From Tenebrio molitor (Eukaryota; Arthropoda; Insecta; Coleoptera; Tenebrionidae), in assembly GCF_963966145.1 (NCBI RefSeq), contig NC_091050.1, positions 2,418,001 through 2,482,000 on the forward strand: a DNA stretch of 64,000 bases, in the 5' to 3' direction. Position numbers and translations under genes: made by a program. Under the pieces are notes generated by a model, which ran no database searches, was not told where the DNA came from, and saw nothing but the letters and a program-made list of their open reading frames with translations. Shown here piece after piece: positions 63,068-64,000 of this stretch. Each line of letters opens with the position of its first letter. The stretch's first letter is position 1.

Positions 63068-64000
63068 ATGCGTTGCGACTGGTTGCTCGTTTTGTCGCTC
63101 GTTCCTTGCGTGTTCGCGATTAAAACTTGCTTTTCAGACAAACGGTTCCTCAAATTTCACAAAATAAAAAATTGTGCCAAATCCACGAAGCCAATAATCG
63201 CCTGGAAGGATTTCAGTAACCCTCACGACTGCATGAGATTCGCCAGGACCAAAAACGGAGTCGCTTTCAATTTTGCGCCCCCACAATTGAAAAATGCGAC
63301 GCAAGCTCGAAGATACAGAAATTGTCAAGTTCTAGGTTGTCCCGAAACGGGAAACTCCACCACTTTCGTTTTCGATCCTTCCTTCGACTATTACAGCGCC
63401 TTCGGAGACCTTAACTGTACGTAGAAAACAAATCGATACGCAGTAGAGTTTTTGATCACTTTTAGCAACCTCTAACGCCACTTGCGTAAAATCCGTGGGG
63501 CTGTTTGTCAGAATCGAGCAAAAGAAGAATTACACCGATGCGATTAATTTCTGTCAAAATTTGGGCGCCGATCTGGCGGACGTCTCGAGCGAAATTCGGA
63601 CAAACGCCTTGGCTGCATCACTCAAGTCGATGCAAAACTGGTACAAAGCCGCTTACGTGGGTCTGGACGATACGGAGTCCGAGGGAACTTTCAGGACTCC
63701 GTTGGGCAACTTCCTAGCCTGCACCAAGTATAGAGCTTGGGGCGTGGGACATCCCAGGCCGAACCGTAAACACGAGGATTGCGTGATTTTAGATGCCGAG
63801 AGGACGTGGAGAGCTATCAATTGTAAAATCAAACTGGAATTTATTTGTGAATTTTATCCGGCCCCGCCGCAGTTCCCCCCCGTTGAATTCAAAAATGAAG
63901 ATTGTGCACAGATAAAAAATAAAAGTGAGTCTGCGAGACTTGTGGAGTTGTTTGGAATAATCTTTGTGTTTCAGGGAAGAGGAGGCAATGTCTGAGCGCG
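63068..64000 (+). CDS. Secreted C-type lectin-domain protein, 3' end outside the window
   Basis: Exons are 63068-63416, 63466-63924 and 63975 to the window edge; introns are 49 and 50 bp and phases agree. The signal peptide is MRCDWLLVLSLVPCVFA. An N-terminal Cys-containing region (about residues 18-115) of unknown type is followed by a C-type lectin domain from about 122 to 250: FVRIEQKKNYTDAINFCQNL, GLDDTESEGTF, then EDCVIL...TWRAINC...FICEF. The usual EPN/QPD sugar-specificity triplet is replaced by a PRPN segment, so calcium-dependent sugar binding is doubtful. A basic KRRQC stretch begins the third exon. It is extracellular, possibly in immunity or matrix; the specific family is not recognised. 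Confidence 0.8.

Overview
The window is insect nuclear DNA: spliced genes with many 44-60 bp GT-AG introns, AATAAA poly(A) signals, AT-rich spacers with GC-richer exons, and many short inverted-repeat transposons. The gene set (tandem vitellogenin-like hemolymph proteins of about 160 kDa, a class VII myosin, TTC14, adenylate kinase 1 copies, a C-type lectin) suggests a holometabolous insect. A beetle is most likely, because a vitellogenin-like protein of this size is known from the mealworm Tenebrio; that placement is inference.

Layout. 1-2.9 kb: two small adjacent plus-strand genes (182 and 106 aa) that share a short Asn/Arg/Leu motif and Cys-containing C-termini; I do not recognise the family. 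2.9-24 kb: a gene-free interval of about 21 kb with several MITE-type inverted-repeat elements, GC/CpG-rich patches and many ACAATG/CATTGT motifs. 24.1-32.9 kb, minus strand: an eight-exon TTC14 gene (1,229 aa: S1 domain, TPRs, Ser/Lys low complexity, RS and RGG tail). One of its introns holds a tiny plus-strand ORF with a perfect 18-bp hairpin. 34.3-48.4 kb, plus strand: two intact four-exon vitellogenin-like genes (1,411 and 1,439 aa) with an internally deleted, frameshifted third copy between them. 48.8-56.9 kb, plus strand: a ten-exon class VII myosin (2,118 aa). 57-58.1 kb: short tandem repeats and a 652-bp foldback element. 59.0-62.9 kb, plus strand: three tandem adenylate kinase genes. 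The first two look catalytically intact. The third has lost the P-loop lysine and the GYPR arginine and has gained an N-myristoylation signal. 63.1-64.0 kb: the start of a secreted C-type lectin-domain gene that runs off the right edge.

All multi-exon models were assembled by hand from splice signals and reading-frame closure; every complete model sums to a multiple of three. The genes do not form one pathway. TTC14, myosin VII and the adenylate kinases are cellular genes. The vitellogenin-like pair and the lectin are secreted and could act in hemolymph. The most unusual items are the catalytically degenerate, lipid-anchor-bearing adenylate kinase paralogue, the histidine-enriched second vitellogenin-like protein with the gene fossil beside it, the unclassified small gene pair at the left edge, and serial-hairpin repeat modules in the gene-free interval.
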